Part shown: positions 24,782-33,588 of the stretch, one piece after another | Numbering within the stretch: position 1 is the stretch's first letter | How the letters are laid out: each line of letters starts with the position of its first letter | Assembly: GCA_900554495.1 (NCBI GenBank) | Contig: USHR01000001.1 | Location: 1 to 63,828, forward strand | Length of the DNA stretch: 63,828 bases | From: an uncultured Collinsella sp. | Lineage (GTDB): Bacteria; Actinomycetota; Coriobacteriia; Coriobacteriales; Coriobacteriaceae | Reading direction: 5' to 3' | The notes under the pieces: model-generated | What the model saw: only the letters and a program-made list of their open reading frames with translations | Database searches by the model: none | Told to the model about the DNA's origin: nothing | Position numbers and translations under genes: made by a program

Positions 24782-24823
24782 GTTTAGTATTATGATGTAT
24801 GTAATCTATTAACTAAACGTTTA
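24782..24823. promoter_or_regulatory. AT-rich operator-like region before the HTH-HipA gene
   Basis: GTTTAGT (24782-24788) and ACTAAAC (24812-24818) are perfect inverted arms, and the right arm overlaps a second palindrome TAAACGTTTA (24814-24823). The region is much richer in AT than its surroundings and ends 26 bp before the start codon, so it probably contains both the promoter and an autoregulatory site for the HTH domain of the encoded protein. Confidence 0.55.
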
Positions 24824-24849
24824 AATTACTTAACGAGGTGATGCGGTGT

Positions 24850-26223
24850 ATGGATACGTCTGAGTACTTGTCTATGGGTGATGCTGCCCGCCTGCTGGGC
24901 GTTACGAAAGCCCGCATATCTCAACTTGCCTCATCGGGAACGCTCGCGTGCGATATTGTGGGCGGACGGAAGATGGTCGAGTACAATTCCGCGGTCGATT
25001 ATCAAAAGGTCCGCAAACGTGGACGCCGTCCTGCGGCCGATGTGGGGCGCAAGTTTGCGCTGATGTCCGCCGATTACGAGGTTGCGCGTGTCTCATTTGA
25101 TCCGACGCGTGAGTTTCCCTTCGAAATCGCTGAGGTCCTCGATGCGCAACGAATGCCGTTTGGCACGTGCTCGAGCTCTTCTCCTACGGTGAATAAACGG
25201 GAGCTCAATGCGTGGTGGAGCCATCGGTCGGTGCCTGACGTCCGCCCCGGACTCGTCTCGCGCTATCGTGAACTGGGGATTGTCAACGGCGTTGAGGTGC
25301 CGGTTCAGTGCCTGGGCCTCTCGCTTTCGGATTGCTATTGGCTGCGGCCGGCCGATTGCGACGAACTCAAATGGCAAAACATCAATTACTTTGAGAACGA
25401 GTTTGAGCGATCGGCGCCCGAGGGGCGTTCGGGTTGGCTGGAGGGCATCGGTCTTAAAAATCCCGACAACACATCCGAGGGCGAGCTTCCTAAATCGTGG
25501 ATGATTCGCAACGGTGTTCGCGTTCTGGTCAAGGGGTGCGGCATGGACGACCAACGGCCCTTTAACGAGGCGGTTGCAACGGCTCTGCATCGTCGCTTGC
25601 TGTCGGAGGGCGAGTTTGTTCCTTATACGGTTGAGCAGATGTTCGATGGGCCTGTGTGTCTGTGCGACGACTTTCTAGACGGCCGCGAGGAATATGTTCC
25701 GGCTGTTTACGTTAAGAACGCCCTTGGCGGCCAGCGAGGAAGCTCGACGTACGACCGGTACCGCCGCTACCTCGGCAAGCATGGTGTCGATGAGGCCGCT
25801 GTGAGAAGGTCTATGTCGCAGATGATTGTCTGCGATGCCCTTTTGGCCAACAGCGACCGCCATTGGCGAAACTTCGGCATCATCCGCAATGTCGACACCC
25901 TGGAGATAAAACCTGCTCCGTTGTTCGATAGCGGCAACTGCCTGTGGTACAACGTACCAGCTGCCGTGCTCGCAGCTGGGGAGTTTGGGTTTTCCGCTAA
26001 GCCGTTTGGGCCCGACCCTTCCGTCCAGCTGGCGCTTGCGGACTCACTCGATTGGTTCGACGCATCGAGACTGGACGGATTTGTTGATGAGGCGATCGAG
26101 ATTCTTTCGCAGAGCGAATGGGCGACGGCGGAGGGTCGACTCGAGGCCATTTGCCGCGGCCTCGAGCGTCGCGTAATCGAGGTTAGTGCCGCTGTTGAAG
26201 TGCTTCGACACGTGCGGCGATAA
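24850..26223 (+). CDS. HipA-like Ser/Thr kinase with fused N-terminal HTH domain
   Basis: A 457-residue fusion. Residues about 5-55 form an excisionase/MerR-like helix-turn-helix (SMGDAARLLGVTKARISQL). The C-terminal half is a HipA-type kinase: RVLVKG with the ATP-binding Lys, the catalytic loop DALLANSDRHWRNFG and the metal-binding APLFDSGNCLW in place of DFG. HipA kinases inactivate targets such as GltX and are normally held by a separate HipB antitoxin; here the DNA-binding part is in the same chain and no hipB is nearby. GAGGTG precedes the ATG at 24850. The middle (residues 60-200) is family-specific and unrecognised. It could be a self-contained toxin-antitoxin unit or a regulatory kinase. 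Confidence 0.82.
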   Translation: MDTSEYLSMGDAARLLGVTKARISQLASSGTLACDIVGGRKMVEYNSAVDYQKVRKRGRRPAADVGRKFALMSADYEVARVSFDPTREFPFEIAEVLDAQRMPFGTCSSSSPTVNKRELNAWWSHRSVPDVRPGLVSRYRELGIVNGVEVPVQCLGLSLSDCYWLRPADCDELKWQNINYFENEFERSAPEGRSGWLEGIGLKNPDNTSEGELPKSWMIRNGVRVLVKGCGMDDQRPFNEAVATALHRRLLSEGEFVPYTVEQMFDGPVCLCDDFLDGREEYVPAVYVKNALGGQRGSSTYDRYRRYLGKHGVDEAAVRRSMSQMIVCDALLANSDRHWRNFGIIRNVDTLEIKPAPLFDSGNCLWYNVPAAVLAAGEFGFSAKPFGPDPSVQLALADSLDWFDASRLDGFVDEAIEILSQSEWATAEGRLEAICRGLERRVIEVSAAVEVLRHVRR

Positions 26224-26231
26224 TCCTGCGG

Positions 26232-27332
26232 CTACTTAAGTGCGCCGGTCACCGTGCCGCCGCCCAGGACGATGTCGCCGCGGTAGACTACAACGGCTTG
26301 GCCGGGGGCGATGGCTCGTTGCGGCTCGTCAAAAGTTAGCAGCATTTGCCCGTCTTCGCCACGTGTAAGGGTCGCTGCCTGGTCTTTCTGACGGTAGCGG
26401 TACTTGGCGCCCACGCGAATGCCGCCGGCATCCAGCTCGGCCTCCATGCGCGTGTCCGGCGCGCTCCAGATCCACTCATCGGCCGTGAGCGCCGCGGCGG
26501 TTAGGTCCTCGGCCTCGCCCAGATGCACGGTGTTGTTGGCGGCGTCGATGCCCGTTACATACACGGGATGCGCCATCGCGACGCCCAAGCCCTTGCGCTG
26601 GCCGATGGTGTAGCGCAGCGCGCCATTGTGGCGCCCGACCACGCTGCCGTCGCGCCACACAATGTCGCCCGGTGCAGCGGGATGTCCGCAGCGGCGCTCG
26701 ATATAGCCCGCGTAGTCACCGTCTGGAATAAAGCAGATATCCTCGCTTTCGGTCTTCTGGGCGTTGGTAAAGCCCTGCTCGGCGGCAATGCGGCGCACGT
26801 CGCGCTCTTTGTCTAGGCCTGCCAGCGGAAAGATCGTGTGCGCCAGGCGCTCCTGCGTAAGCGAATACAAAAAGTAGCTTTGGTCCTTTTTGGGGTCCTC
26901 GCCGCGATGTAGCTGCCAGGCGCCGTCCGCCGACTGGCTTGTTTTGGCGTAATGCCCCGTTGCGATGTAGTCGCAGCCCATGTCCAGCGCCGCATCGAGC
27001 AACGCGCCAAACTTTATGTGGCGGTTGCAGATGATGCAAGGGTTGGGCGTCAGTCCTTCCTGGTAGGCGTTCACAAAGCGCTCGATAACGTTGCGGTCGA
27101 AGGTCTGCTGCAGGTCGAGCACATGATGGGGGATCCCCAGACGCTCGGCGACGGCCTTTGCATCGGCGATGTCGCGGTCGACTTTGCTCATGCCCGTGGC
27201 GGGGTCGGGCGCGGGGCAGGTGAGGCGCATGGTGGCGCCGACGCATTCGTAGCCCTGGCTTTTGAGCAGGTACGCGGTCACGCTGGAATCGACGCCGCCG
27301 CTCATGGCGACGAGCACGCGCTTGTTGTGCAT
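26232..27332 (-). CDS. mnmA: tRNA-specific 2-thiouridylase MnmA
   Basis: A 366-residue enzyme that makes 2-thiouridine at position 34 of Lys, Glu and Gln tRNAs. The PP-loop AMSGGVDSS is near residue 10; the catalytic cysteines lie in NPCIICN and EDICFIPDG; YTIGQRKGLG marks the central domain. Length is normal. The start at 27332 follows AAGGAG; the frame extends upstream but only as an antisense reading of cysK. It lies downstream of cysK, a sensible neighbour because the sulfur in tRNA comes from cysteine, although a terminator separates them. Convergent with the HipA-like gene. Confidence 0.96.
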   Translation of the reverse strand: MHNKRVLVAMSGGVDSSVTAYLLKSQGYECVGATMRLTCPAPDPATGMSKVDRDIADAKAVAERLGIPHHVLDLQQTFDRNVIERFVNAYQEGLTPNPCIICNRHIKFGALLDAALDMGCDYIATGHYAKTSQSADGAWQLHRGEDPKKDQSYFLYSLTQERLAHTIFPLAGLDKERDVRRIAAEQGFTNAQKTESEDICFIPDGDYAGYIERRCGHPAAPGDIVWRDGSVVGRHNGALRYTIGQRKGLGVAMAHPVYVTGIDAANNTVHLGEAEDLTAAALTADEWIWSAPDTRMEAELDAGGIRVGAKYRYRQKDQAATLTRGEDGQMLLTFDEPQRAIAPGQAVVVYRGDIVLGGGTVTGALK

Positions 27333-27362
27333 GGGGAGGTTCTCCTTGGTGGCATGTGGCCA

Positions 27363-27401
27363 AAAAAGAAAAGCGGCGCGGGAGGCTGGTTCCGCGCCGC
27401 A
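27363..27401 (-). terminator. Terminator after cysK
   Basis: On the minus strand gcggcgcgg/ccgcgccgc-type arms (27374-27401) are followed by cttttcttttttgg. It separates cysK from mnmA. Confidence 0.85.
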
Positions 27402-27513
27402 GACATTGTAGCAAGTTCGGGCGTCATGTGGGACACCCTGTTGGGATGGGCTCAGGCAGCCAGAAGAGAGGGTAGACCGGCGTGCCTTGGGCCTATCGAC
27501 AAGTGACGGGCCC

Positions 27514-28452
<939 letters not shown>

Positions 28453-28510
28453 GGTGAACCTCCAAAGTGTTCAAGTTGCTGGTTGCCGTGTGGTTTTACG
28501 GCGTGTCTAG

Positions 28511-28557
28511 CAGCTAAACCCATAAACCTTATAGGTTGTTCGTTTAGCTGTTGGCAA
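28511..28557 (-). promoter_or_regulatory. cysK promoter overlapped by a nested operator palindrome
   Basis: Perfect outer arms CAGCTAAAC (28511-28519) and GTTTAGCTG (28542-28550) enclose AACCTtatAGGTT (28525-28537). On the minus strand a TTGCCA -35 box (28552-28557) and CTATAA -10 box (28529-28534), 17 bp apart, lie across this palindrome. A further inverted repeat TACTAG/CTAGTA sits at 28561-28582. The divergent Rrf2-type protein is the likely binder. Confidence 0.75.
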
Positions 28558-28705
28558 GCATACTAGACACTAAAGCCTAGTAATGCAATAGGAAATAGAA
28601 GATTATTACGAGTCGATTAACCATCTTGATCGGAACGGGTATTTTCAAAGCCATTTTTTCGGCTAGAATTTCAACGGACTAAAAGACCGAAAGGCAGCAC
28701 TATAT

Positions 28706-29134
28706 ATGTTGGTTTCTACTAAGGGCAGGTACGCCCTGCGCGTTATGGTCGATCTGGCCGAGCACCAGGCGGCCGGTCGCATCCCGCTCAAAGAGATCGC
28801 GGCGCGACAGGGGATTTCCGAGAAATATCTCGAGAACATCTTGGCTACGCTCGTGCGCGCCAACATGCTCTCAGGCATGCGTGGCAAGGGCGGCGGCTAT
28901 GTGCTCACGCGCCCGCCCGAGCAGTACACGGTGGGCGAGATTTTGCGCCTGACCGAGGGCAGTCTGGCGCCGGTTGCCTGCCTGGATGGCGACTGCAAGG
29001 GCTGCTCGCGATCTGATGAGTGCCCCACGCTCGACGTGTGGAAGAACCTGGACAAGCTCATCAACGATTACCTCGACGGCGTGACGCTCGATCAACTTGT
29101 CGCTCCCAACCATGGCTACGACTATGTCATCTAA
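28706..29134 (+). CDS. Rrf2-family transcriptional regulator (IscR/CymR type)
   Basis: A 142-residue winged-helix protein starting MLVSTKGRYALRVMVDLA, the canonical Rrf2 N-terminus, with recognition helix around ISEKYLENIL. Four cysteines lie at 92, 97, 100 and 106 (ACLDGDCKGCSRSDEC), close to the iron-sulfur ligands of IscR, so an Fe-S-sensing regulator is likely; CymR-type regulators of cysteine metabolism usually lack this cluster. It is divergent from cysK and a strong palindrome lies between them. No isc or suf genes follow, and a terminator ends the transcript. Confidence 0.93.
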   Translation: MLVSTKGRYALRVMVDLAEHQAAGRIPLKEIAARQGISEKYLENILATLVRANMLSGMRGKGGGYVLTRPPEQYTVGEILRLTEGSLAPVACLDGDCKGCSRSDECPTLDVWKNLDKLINDYLDGVTLDQLVAPNHGYDYVI

Positions 29135-29203
29135 CCCACGCCTGCCATGTGGGGACGGGGTGGAAATGGTAGATTTTCTTGCCCTCTGAGACTTGGCAAA
29201 TAA

Positions 29204-29240
29204 GAAGGCCGCCCATTTTTGCTATGGGCGGCCTTCGTTT
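29204..29240. terminator. Bidirectional terminator between rrf2-type gene and holin-like gene
   Basis: A 13-bp perfect stem gaaggccgcccat/atgggcggccttc with a 7-base loop, with cgtttt on the plus side and ttctta on the minus side, serving two convergent genes. Confidence 0.88.
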
Positions 29241-29276
29241 TGGGCTGTTGAGACGGGCGCGGCCGGAATGGCCGTT

Positions 29277-29642
29277 TTAGTCCTCGGCAATACTATCGAG
29301 GATGCTGCGCATGATGGACACCAGAATGCTGCCCATAAAGGCCGAGCCAAAGCCGGCGATGGAGATACCGACGCCCAACAGGTTGACCGACAGGTAGCTG
29401 GCGAGCTCCAGCATAAAGCTGTTGAGCACGAGCTGGAAAATGCCGAGCGTAATGATTGTGAGCGGCAGCGAGATGACCGTGAGGAACGGTTTGACGAACG
29501 AATCGACGATGTTGAGGAACAGTCCCACAAAGGCAAAGCAGACCCAGGCCTCGGCAAAACCGAAGGGCTGGATGCCGGGGACGAGGAACGTGGCGATCGC
29601 GATGGCGATCGAGGTGAAGAGCCAGTTAAGCATAAAGCGCAT
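29277..29642 (-). CDS. Small membrane protein of the YvlD/phage holin family 4 type
   Basis: A 121-residue protein with four hydrophobic helices. The pattern LVPGIQPFGF, NIVDSFVKPFLTVISLPLTIITLGIFQLVLNS (given here only as the region around residues 44-75) matches the YvlD/holin 4 superfamily. There are no phage genes nearby, so a role in envelope stress is more likely than lysis. AAGAAAGGA precedes the ATG at 29642. Monocistronic. Confidence 0.85.
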   Translation of the reverse strand: MRFMLNWLFTSIAIAIATFLVPGIQPFGFAEAWVCFAFVGLFLNIVDSFVKPFLTVISLPLTIITLGIFQLVLNSFMLELASYLSVNLLGVGISIAGFGSAFMGSILVSIMRSILDSIAED

Positions 29643-29830
29643 GGCGTGAATCCTTTCTTGCGCCGGGGTTGCTGGCGTCGCGTGAAGCGGCTTGCGGCGG
29701 CGACTTGGATGGTTGCGCGGGCGCGCCGCGGTGTTTGGGCGCCCATTGTCTCAAATATTCGTGGAGCTTACGTGCGCATTCGGTTTCTAAACGGCGTTCG
29801 TCCTGAAAAACGTGCCGCTGGCAGAGAGTC

Positions 29831-29861
29831 TTGTCGCTTTAGTTTAGTGGTGTGCTACACT
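29831..29861 (+). promoter_or_regulatory. Promoter of the yerC-like gene
   Basis: TTGTCG (29831-29836) and an extended -10 TGTGCTACACT (ending 29861) with a 19-bp spacer. The following leader of about 100 bases contains three small hairpins (gggcaaatggccc; tgcata around a T-rich loop; cgggcgaacgatgcccg). Confidence 0.45.
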
Positions 29862-29966
29862 GCTACGGGCAAATGGCCCATGCATAGTTTTATTGCATAG
29901 AACGGGCGAACGATGCCCGATGTCAGTATCAACTTCGATGCCTTATGGCGGGTTTGGCGGTGATCG

Positions 29967-30266
29967 ATGAATATCGAGAACATGTTTGACAAGCCTGATG
30001 TCAAGCAGCTGGTCCACGCATTTAGTCTTTTGGACGACGAGAACGATATCCAAGCGTTTTTGACCGATATCTGCACGCCGCGCGAGATCTGCGATTTATC
30101 GCAGCGCCTGCAGGTTGCGCGCTATCTGGACGAGGGCGAGCCCTATGTTGAGGTTCAGGCCCGCACCGGCGCTTCGTCCACCACGGTGAGCCGCGTGTCC
30201 AAGGCGCTTAATGGCGAGTACGGTGGCTATCGCAAGATCCTCATCAAGCTGGAGGATGGCGAGTAG
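29967..30266 (+). CDS. YerC/TrpR-superfamily DNA-binding protein
   Basis: A 99-residue helical protein of the YerC/YecD family, related to the Trp repressor. The HTH is LSQRLQVARYLDEGEPYVEVQARTGASSTTVSRV. Family members are small DNA-binding regulators of unclear target. No strong ribosome site is visible before the ATG at 29967. It stands alone, followed by a terminator and a palindromic element. Confidence 0.9.
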   Translation: MNIENMFDKPDVKQLVHAFSLLDDENDIQAFLTDICTPREICDLSQRLQVARYLDEGEPYVEVQARTGASSTTVSRVSKALNGEYGGYRKILIKLEDGE

Positions 30267-30292
30267 GCCAGCGGCAAAAACGAATTGCGCAG

Positions 30293-30319
30293 AACCGTCC
30301 CTTCGGGGGCGGTTTTTTT
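30293..30319 (+). terminator. Terminator after the yerC-like gene
   Basis: aaccgtccc/gggcggtt-type stem with an ttcg loop followed by seven T. Confidence 0.9.
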
Positions 30320-30401
30320 GATCCCTTGGGGACGGAGGAAAACGGATCATCGGGTTAGACTGACCCCTCGTTGATCCGCTTTCCTCCGTCCCCAAGGGAT
30401 C
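30320..30401. repeat. Pair of inverted 29-bp half-sites (H-inverse then H)
   Basis: Left half-site 30320-30348 and right half-site 30373-30401 are inverted copies with one difference, separated by 24 bp that themselves contain gggt/accc. The order is the reverse of the pair at 11252-11313, so the same module is arranged inside-out here. Confidence 0.85.
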
Positions 30402-30486
30402 AAATCTGTTGGCGTGGGGCAAATCTGTCCGCATGGGCGGGTAGGATGGATGCATTGATTATTGCGAACGGTTTGAGTGGAGGACC

Positions 30487-33400
30487 ATGCCTGTTCGAAT
30501 CTATACCACCAATACCGGTACGGACTTGAGCGATGCCGAGGCGGCGTTGCTCGCCGACCTGGTTGCCCGCCACGGGCGTGCCGTTTTGCTGGCACCCTCG
30601 TTTGCCGAGCTCGACCTGTGCCGTCACGATGCTGCGGTTGCTGGCGCCTCGCTGGGCGTTGACTACAAAACCCCCGCGTCGTGGCTTCGTTCGCTGTGGG
30701 AGCTTATGGGCGATGGCCGCAGCTTCGTCGACAACATGCAGCGTCAGATGCTGTTCTCGGACATGATCGTCCGTCGCGACGATGCCGACCTGCAGCCGCT
30801 TTTGCGCAGTCAGGGAACGGTGCGCATGCTCGCGCGCATGGCCCGCGATGTGCTGCCGGGCGTAGCGGGAACGGGTGTCGAGCGCTGCTGCGGTGCCGCT
30901 GCTCAGCCCGATCCCAAAAGCGACGCCGAGGCCCGAGTGTTCGAGCTGTTGAGTGCCTATGCGAGCGGCTTGGACCGTCGAGACATGGTCGAGCCCTGCG
31001 AGGCGGCTGACCTTATGGCCGAGGTGCTGGCCGACAACCTTCCGGCGTGCGCCCGCGCGGTATGTGTGCGCGGTACCACATCGTTTACGCATGGCCTGCT
31101 CGAGCTGCTGTCGGCCGTGGCGAATAACGGGGGAGAGGTCGTTGTGCTGCTTGCCTGCGAGCAGGCGGCAATGCGCGAGAAACTTGCTGCCGCTTTTGAT
31201 GCCCGCGGTGTGCTGTTTGAGGCTGCGCCGCTGGGGGAGGGTGCCGCCGCGCGCCAGACTGCCTCCAAGTCCGCCGCTCAGCCTACCTTTGTAGAGGTTG
31301 CCGGCCCTCACGCCCGCGCCCACGCCTATGTGGATGCAATCGATGATCTGGTAAAAACGTGTGAGGCCGCCGCGGTCGACGGCGGTGTCACGGCGTCCGC
31401 GGACCCCGTGCGCGTGCTCGTGGTGTCTGCCCGGGCGCCCCGGCTGTTCGGTGAACTCGCTGCCCGTTTGGCGGCGCGTCATATTGCGGCCGAGACAACC
31501 GAGTTCACGGCGTTTTCCCAATCCATCGCGGGCAGGCAGTTCACGGCGCTCGCCAATCTGATTGAACGCATGAAGGCCGCCGACGAGGGCACCGCCTCCA
31601 AGACCGAGTGGTGGCCCGCGCCGGAGCTTACCGACTGGATTTACAGTCCGCTTTCGGGTGCCGATACCGCCAGCGCGCGCACCTTCGACAAGAACATGCG
31701 CCTGTCGCGCGGCAAGACCACCACGGCCGTCAAGAGCCTGCTGCAGAGCGTGCAGGGCCAGGTCAGGGGCACGCGCAAGGCCGCCAGTGATGATAACTGG
31801 TTTAAGAACGTGCCGTGCGTGGTCTCGGACGTGTTCCAAGCGCTGTGGCGCGACAAACCCGTGACGGCGCTCAAGGCAATGCTCGCCGTCGCCGAGGCGT
31901 TGCCCTATCGCGCCCTTGGAGGCCTTGACGGTCAGGCTCGTCGCCAGGCGGAGACCGCCCTGCTGCGACATGCCATCGACATCCTTATGAACGATGCTCG
32001 TGCGCTCGACGTGTCGCAGGCCGCGACCGTGCCCGTGCTCGACGACGTTCGCACCAAGGTGGACACGCGCAGCACCGCATACGATTACGAGACCTACGAG
32101 GTCGACCGCACGCCGCGCGCCCAGGTGCGCTTTGCATCGCTTGCCGATGCGGCGGCCCTGCGCCCCGCCAGTTACGATGCCGTGCTGTTTGCCGACGTCG
32201 ACTTGGACAGTTATCCGCTCTCACATGAGGAGGGCCCGCTGGCCACGCTGACGGCCGAGCTGGGGCGCAGTGGCGTGACGCTTGAGCCCGCGGTCCTGCT
32301 GCGCGTGCGCTTTGGCCGCGCGATGCAGGCGGCGCGCGGCCCCGTTGTGCTCGCCCGCGTGACCCACGATCGCCAGGCACGCGAGTGCTACCCGGCAGCC
32401 GTGTGGACCGAGCTGCGGGCGCACGCCGAGGCCCCTGGCGCCGTCAAGGTTGCGTGCGTGGGCGAGGGTGGTATCGTCGCCGATTTTGATCCAGCGGCCG
32501 GCGAGGGCATTGAGTGCAAGCGCGTCGCGTGCGAGGCTCCTCAGCATTTGAGTGAGGCGGCTGTGCCGTATCTGGTCCTGCGTCGCCGCGATGGCGAGGG
32601 CGAGAACGCGCCACTCGTGCCGCGTCTGACGTCCGCCTCGCAGATTGAGGCGTACTCGATGTGCCCGCTGTGCTGGTTCGTGTCGTATCGCGTGAAGCCC
32701 CAGTCCATCGACGCGGGCTTTGGCAACATGGAGAAGGGCAACTTTGTCCACGATGTGCTGGAGCGGCTGCATGCCCGCCTGCCCCAGGAGGGCATGGAGC
32801 GCGTGACGCCCGAGAATCTGCCGCGCGCCCAGGAGCTGCTGCGCGAGGTCTTTGACGAGACTTTGGTCGAGCACGCCGGCAAGCGAGGCACGGAGGGCCC
32901 GCTGGTGCCGCTCTCTGCGGTGGAGGAGCGCCAGGTGGCCGAGATCTTGCCGCAGCTGGAGGGCGTGCTTGCCTACGAATCCGAGGCACTTGCCCCCTTT
33001 GCCCCGCGCTACCTGGAGTTCGCCTTCAACGAGCTCAAGGTCGAGTATGCCGGTTGGCCGCTTGGCGGGCGCATCGACCGCGTGGACGTGGACGCCGAGA
33101 ATCGTGCCGTGGTGATCGACTACAAGCATCGCACGGGCGTTGAGGAGTTTAAGCTTGCCGACCCTACGGTGCGCGACGAGGAATCGGGCACGGCGCCCAT
33201 CGACGATCCGCGCTGGTTACCGCCACACACCCAAACGCTCATCTACGCGCAGGCCATGCGCCGGGCGCTGGATTTGGACACCCGCGCGGCGCTCTACTTT
33301 TCGACCAAGGGCGGCAAGCCGGCGTTGCGCGGTGCCGCGAGCGCCGAGCTACTCGAGGAAGAGCGCGGCGACGGTCGCATCCCGGGCCTTAAGAAAGGTT

Positions 33401-33585
33401 TCCCCGGCGAGGGTGGCAGCATGGATTTCGACGCCCTGCTCGATCGCGTGGAGGCCGGCATCGCCGAGCGCCTGCGGGAACTCGAGGCGGGTAACGTCGC
33501 TGCCGTCGACCCGACGTCGACGCAGGCCGCGCATGCGCGCTGCTCGTATAACCACGAAGGAACGTTTGTAAGGAGGGACGTGTAG
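30487..33585 (+). CDS. addB: AddB-like helicase-nuclease subunit
   Basis: A 1032-residue protein with the AddB/RexB layout: a degenerate N-terminal helicase-like region and a C-terminal PD-(D/E)XK nuclease. The nuclease core is visible as NFVHDVLERLHARL, FNELKVEYAGWPLGGRIDRVDV and VVIDYKHRTG. Three cysteines that could be iron-sulfur ligands lie at CPLC (before the nuclease) and ARCSYNHEG (near the C-terminus); the usual four-Cys set is not complete. AddB pairs with AddA to process double-strand breaks for RecA. The addA gene starts 3 bp downstream. TGGAGG precedes the ATG. Confidence 0.85.
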   Translation: MPVRIYTTNTGTDLSDAEAALLADLVARHGRAVLLAPSFAELDLCRHDAAVAGASLGVDYKTPASWLRSLWELMGDGRSFVDNMQRQMLFSDMIVRRDDADLQPLLRSQGTVRMLARMARDVLPGVAGTGVERCCGAAAQPDPKSDAEARVFELLSAYASGLDRRDMVEPCEAADLMAEVLADNLPACARAVCVRGTTSFTHGLLELLSAVANNGGEVVVLLACEQAAMREKLAAAFDARGVLFEAAPLGEGAAARQTASKSAAQPTFVEVAGPHARAHAYVDAIDDLVKTCEAAAVDGGVTASADPVRVLVVSARAPRLFGELAARLAARHIAAETTEFTAFSQSIAGRQFTALANLIERMKAADEGTASKTEWWPAPELTDWIYSPLSGADTASARTFDKNMRLSRGKTTTAVKSLLQSVQGQVRGTRKAASDDNWFKNVPCVVSDVFQALWRDKPVTALKAMLAVAEALPYRALGGLDGQARRQAETALLRHAIDILMNDARALDVSQAATVPVLDDVRTKVDTRSTAYDYETYEVDRTPRAQVRFASLADAAALRPASYDAVLFADVDLDSYPLSHEEGPLATLTAELGRSGVTLEPAVLLRVRFGRAMQAARGPVVLARVTHDRQARECYPAAVWTELRAHAEAPGAVKVACVGEGGIVADFDPAAGEGIECKRVACEAPQHLSEAAVPYLVLRRRDGEGENAPLVPRLTSASQIEAYSMCPLCWFVSYRVKPQSIDAGFGNMEKGNFVHDVLERLHARLPQEGMERVTPENLPRAQELLREVFDETLVEHAGKRGTEGPLVPLSAVEERQVAEILPQLEGVLAYESEALAPFAPRYLEFAFNELKVEYAGWPLGGRIDRVDVDAENRAVVIDYKHRTGVEEFKLADPTVRDEESGTAPIDDPRWLPPHTQTLIYAQAMRRALDLDTRAALYFSTKGGKPALRGAASAELLEEERGDGRIPGLKKGFPGEGGSMDFDALLDRVEAGIAERLRELEAGNVAAVDPTSTQAAHARCSYNHEGTFVRRDV

Positions 33586-33588
33586 ACC

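Noticed and set aside
29277..29642. Prophage remnant marked by the holin-like gene
   Set aside because: No other phage gene, integrase or attachment repeat is nearby; the family is mostly chromosomal.
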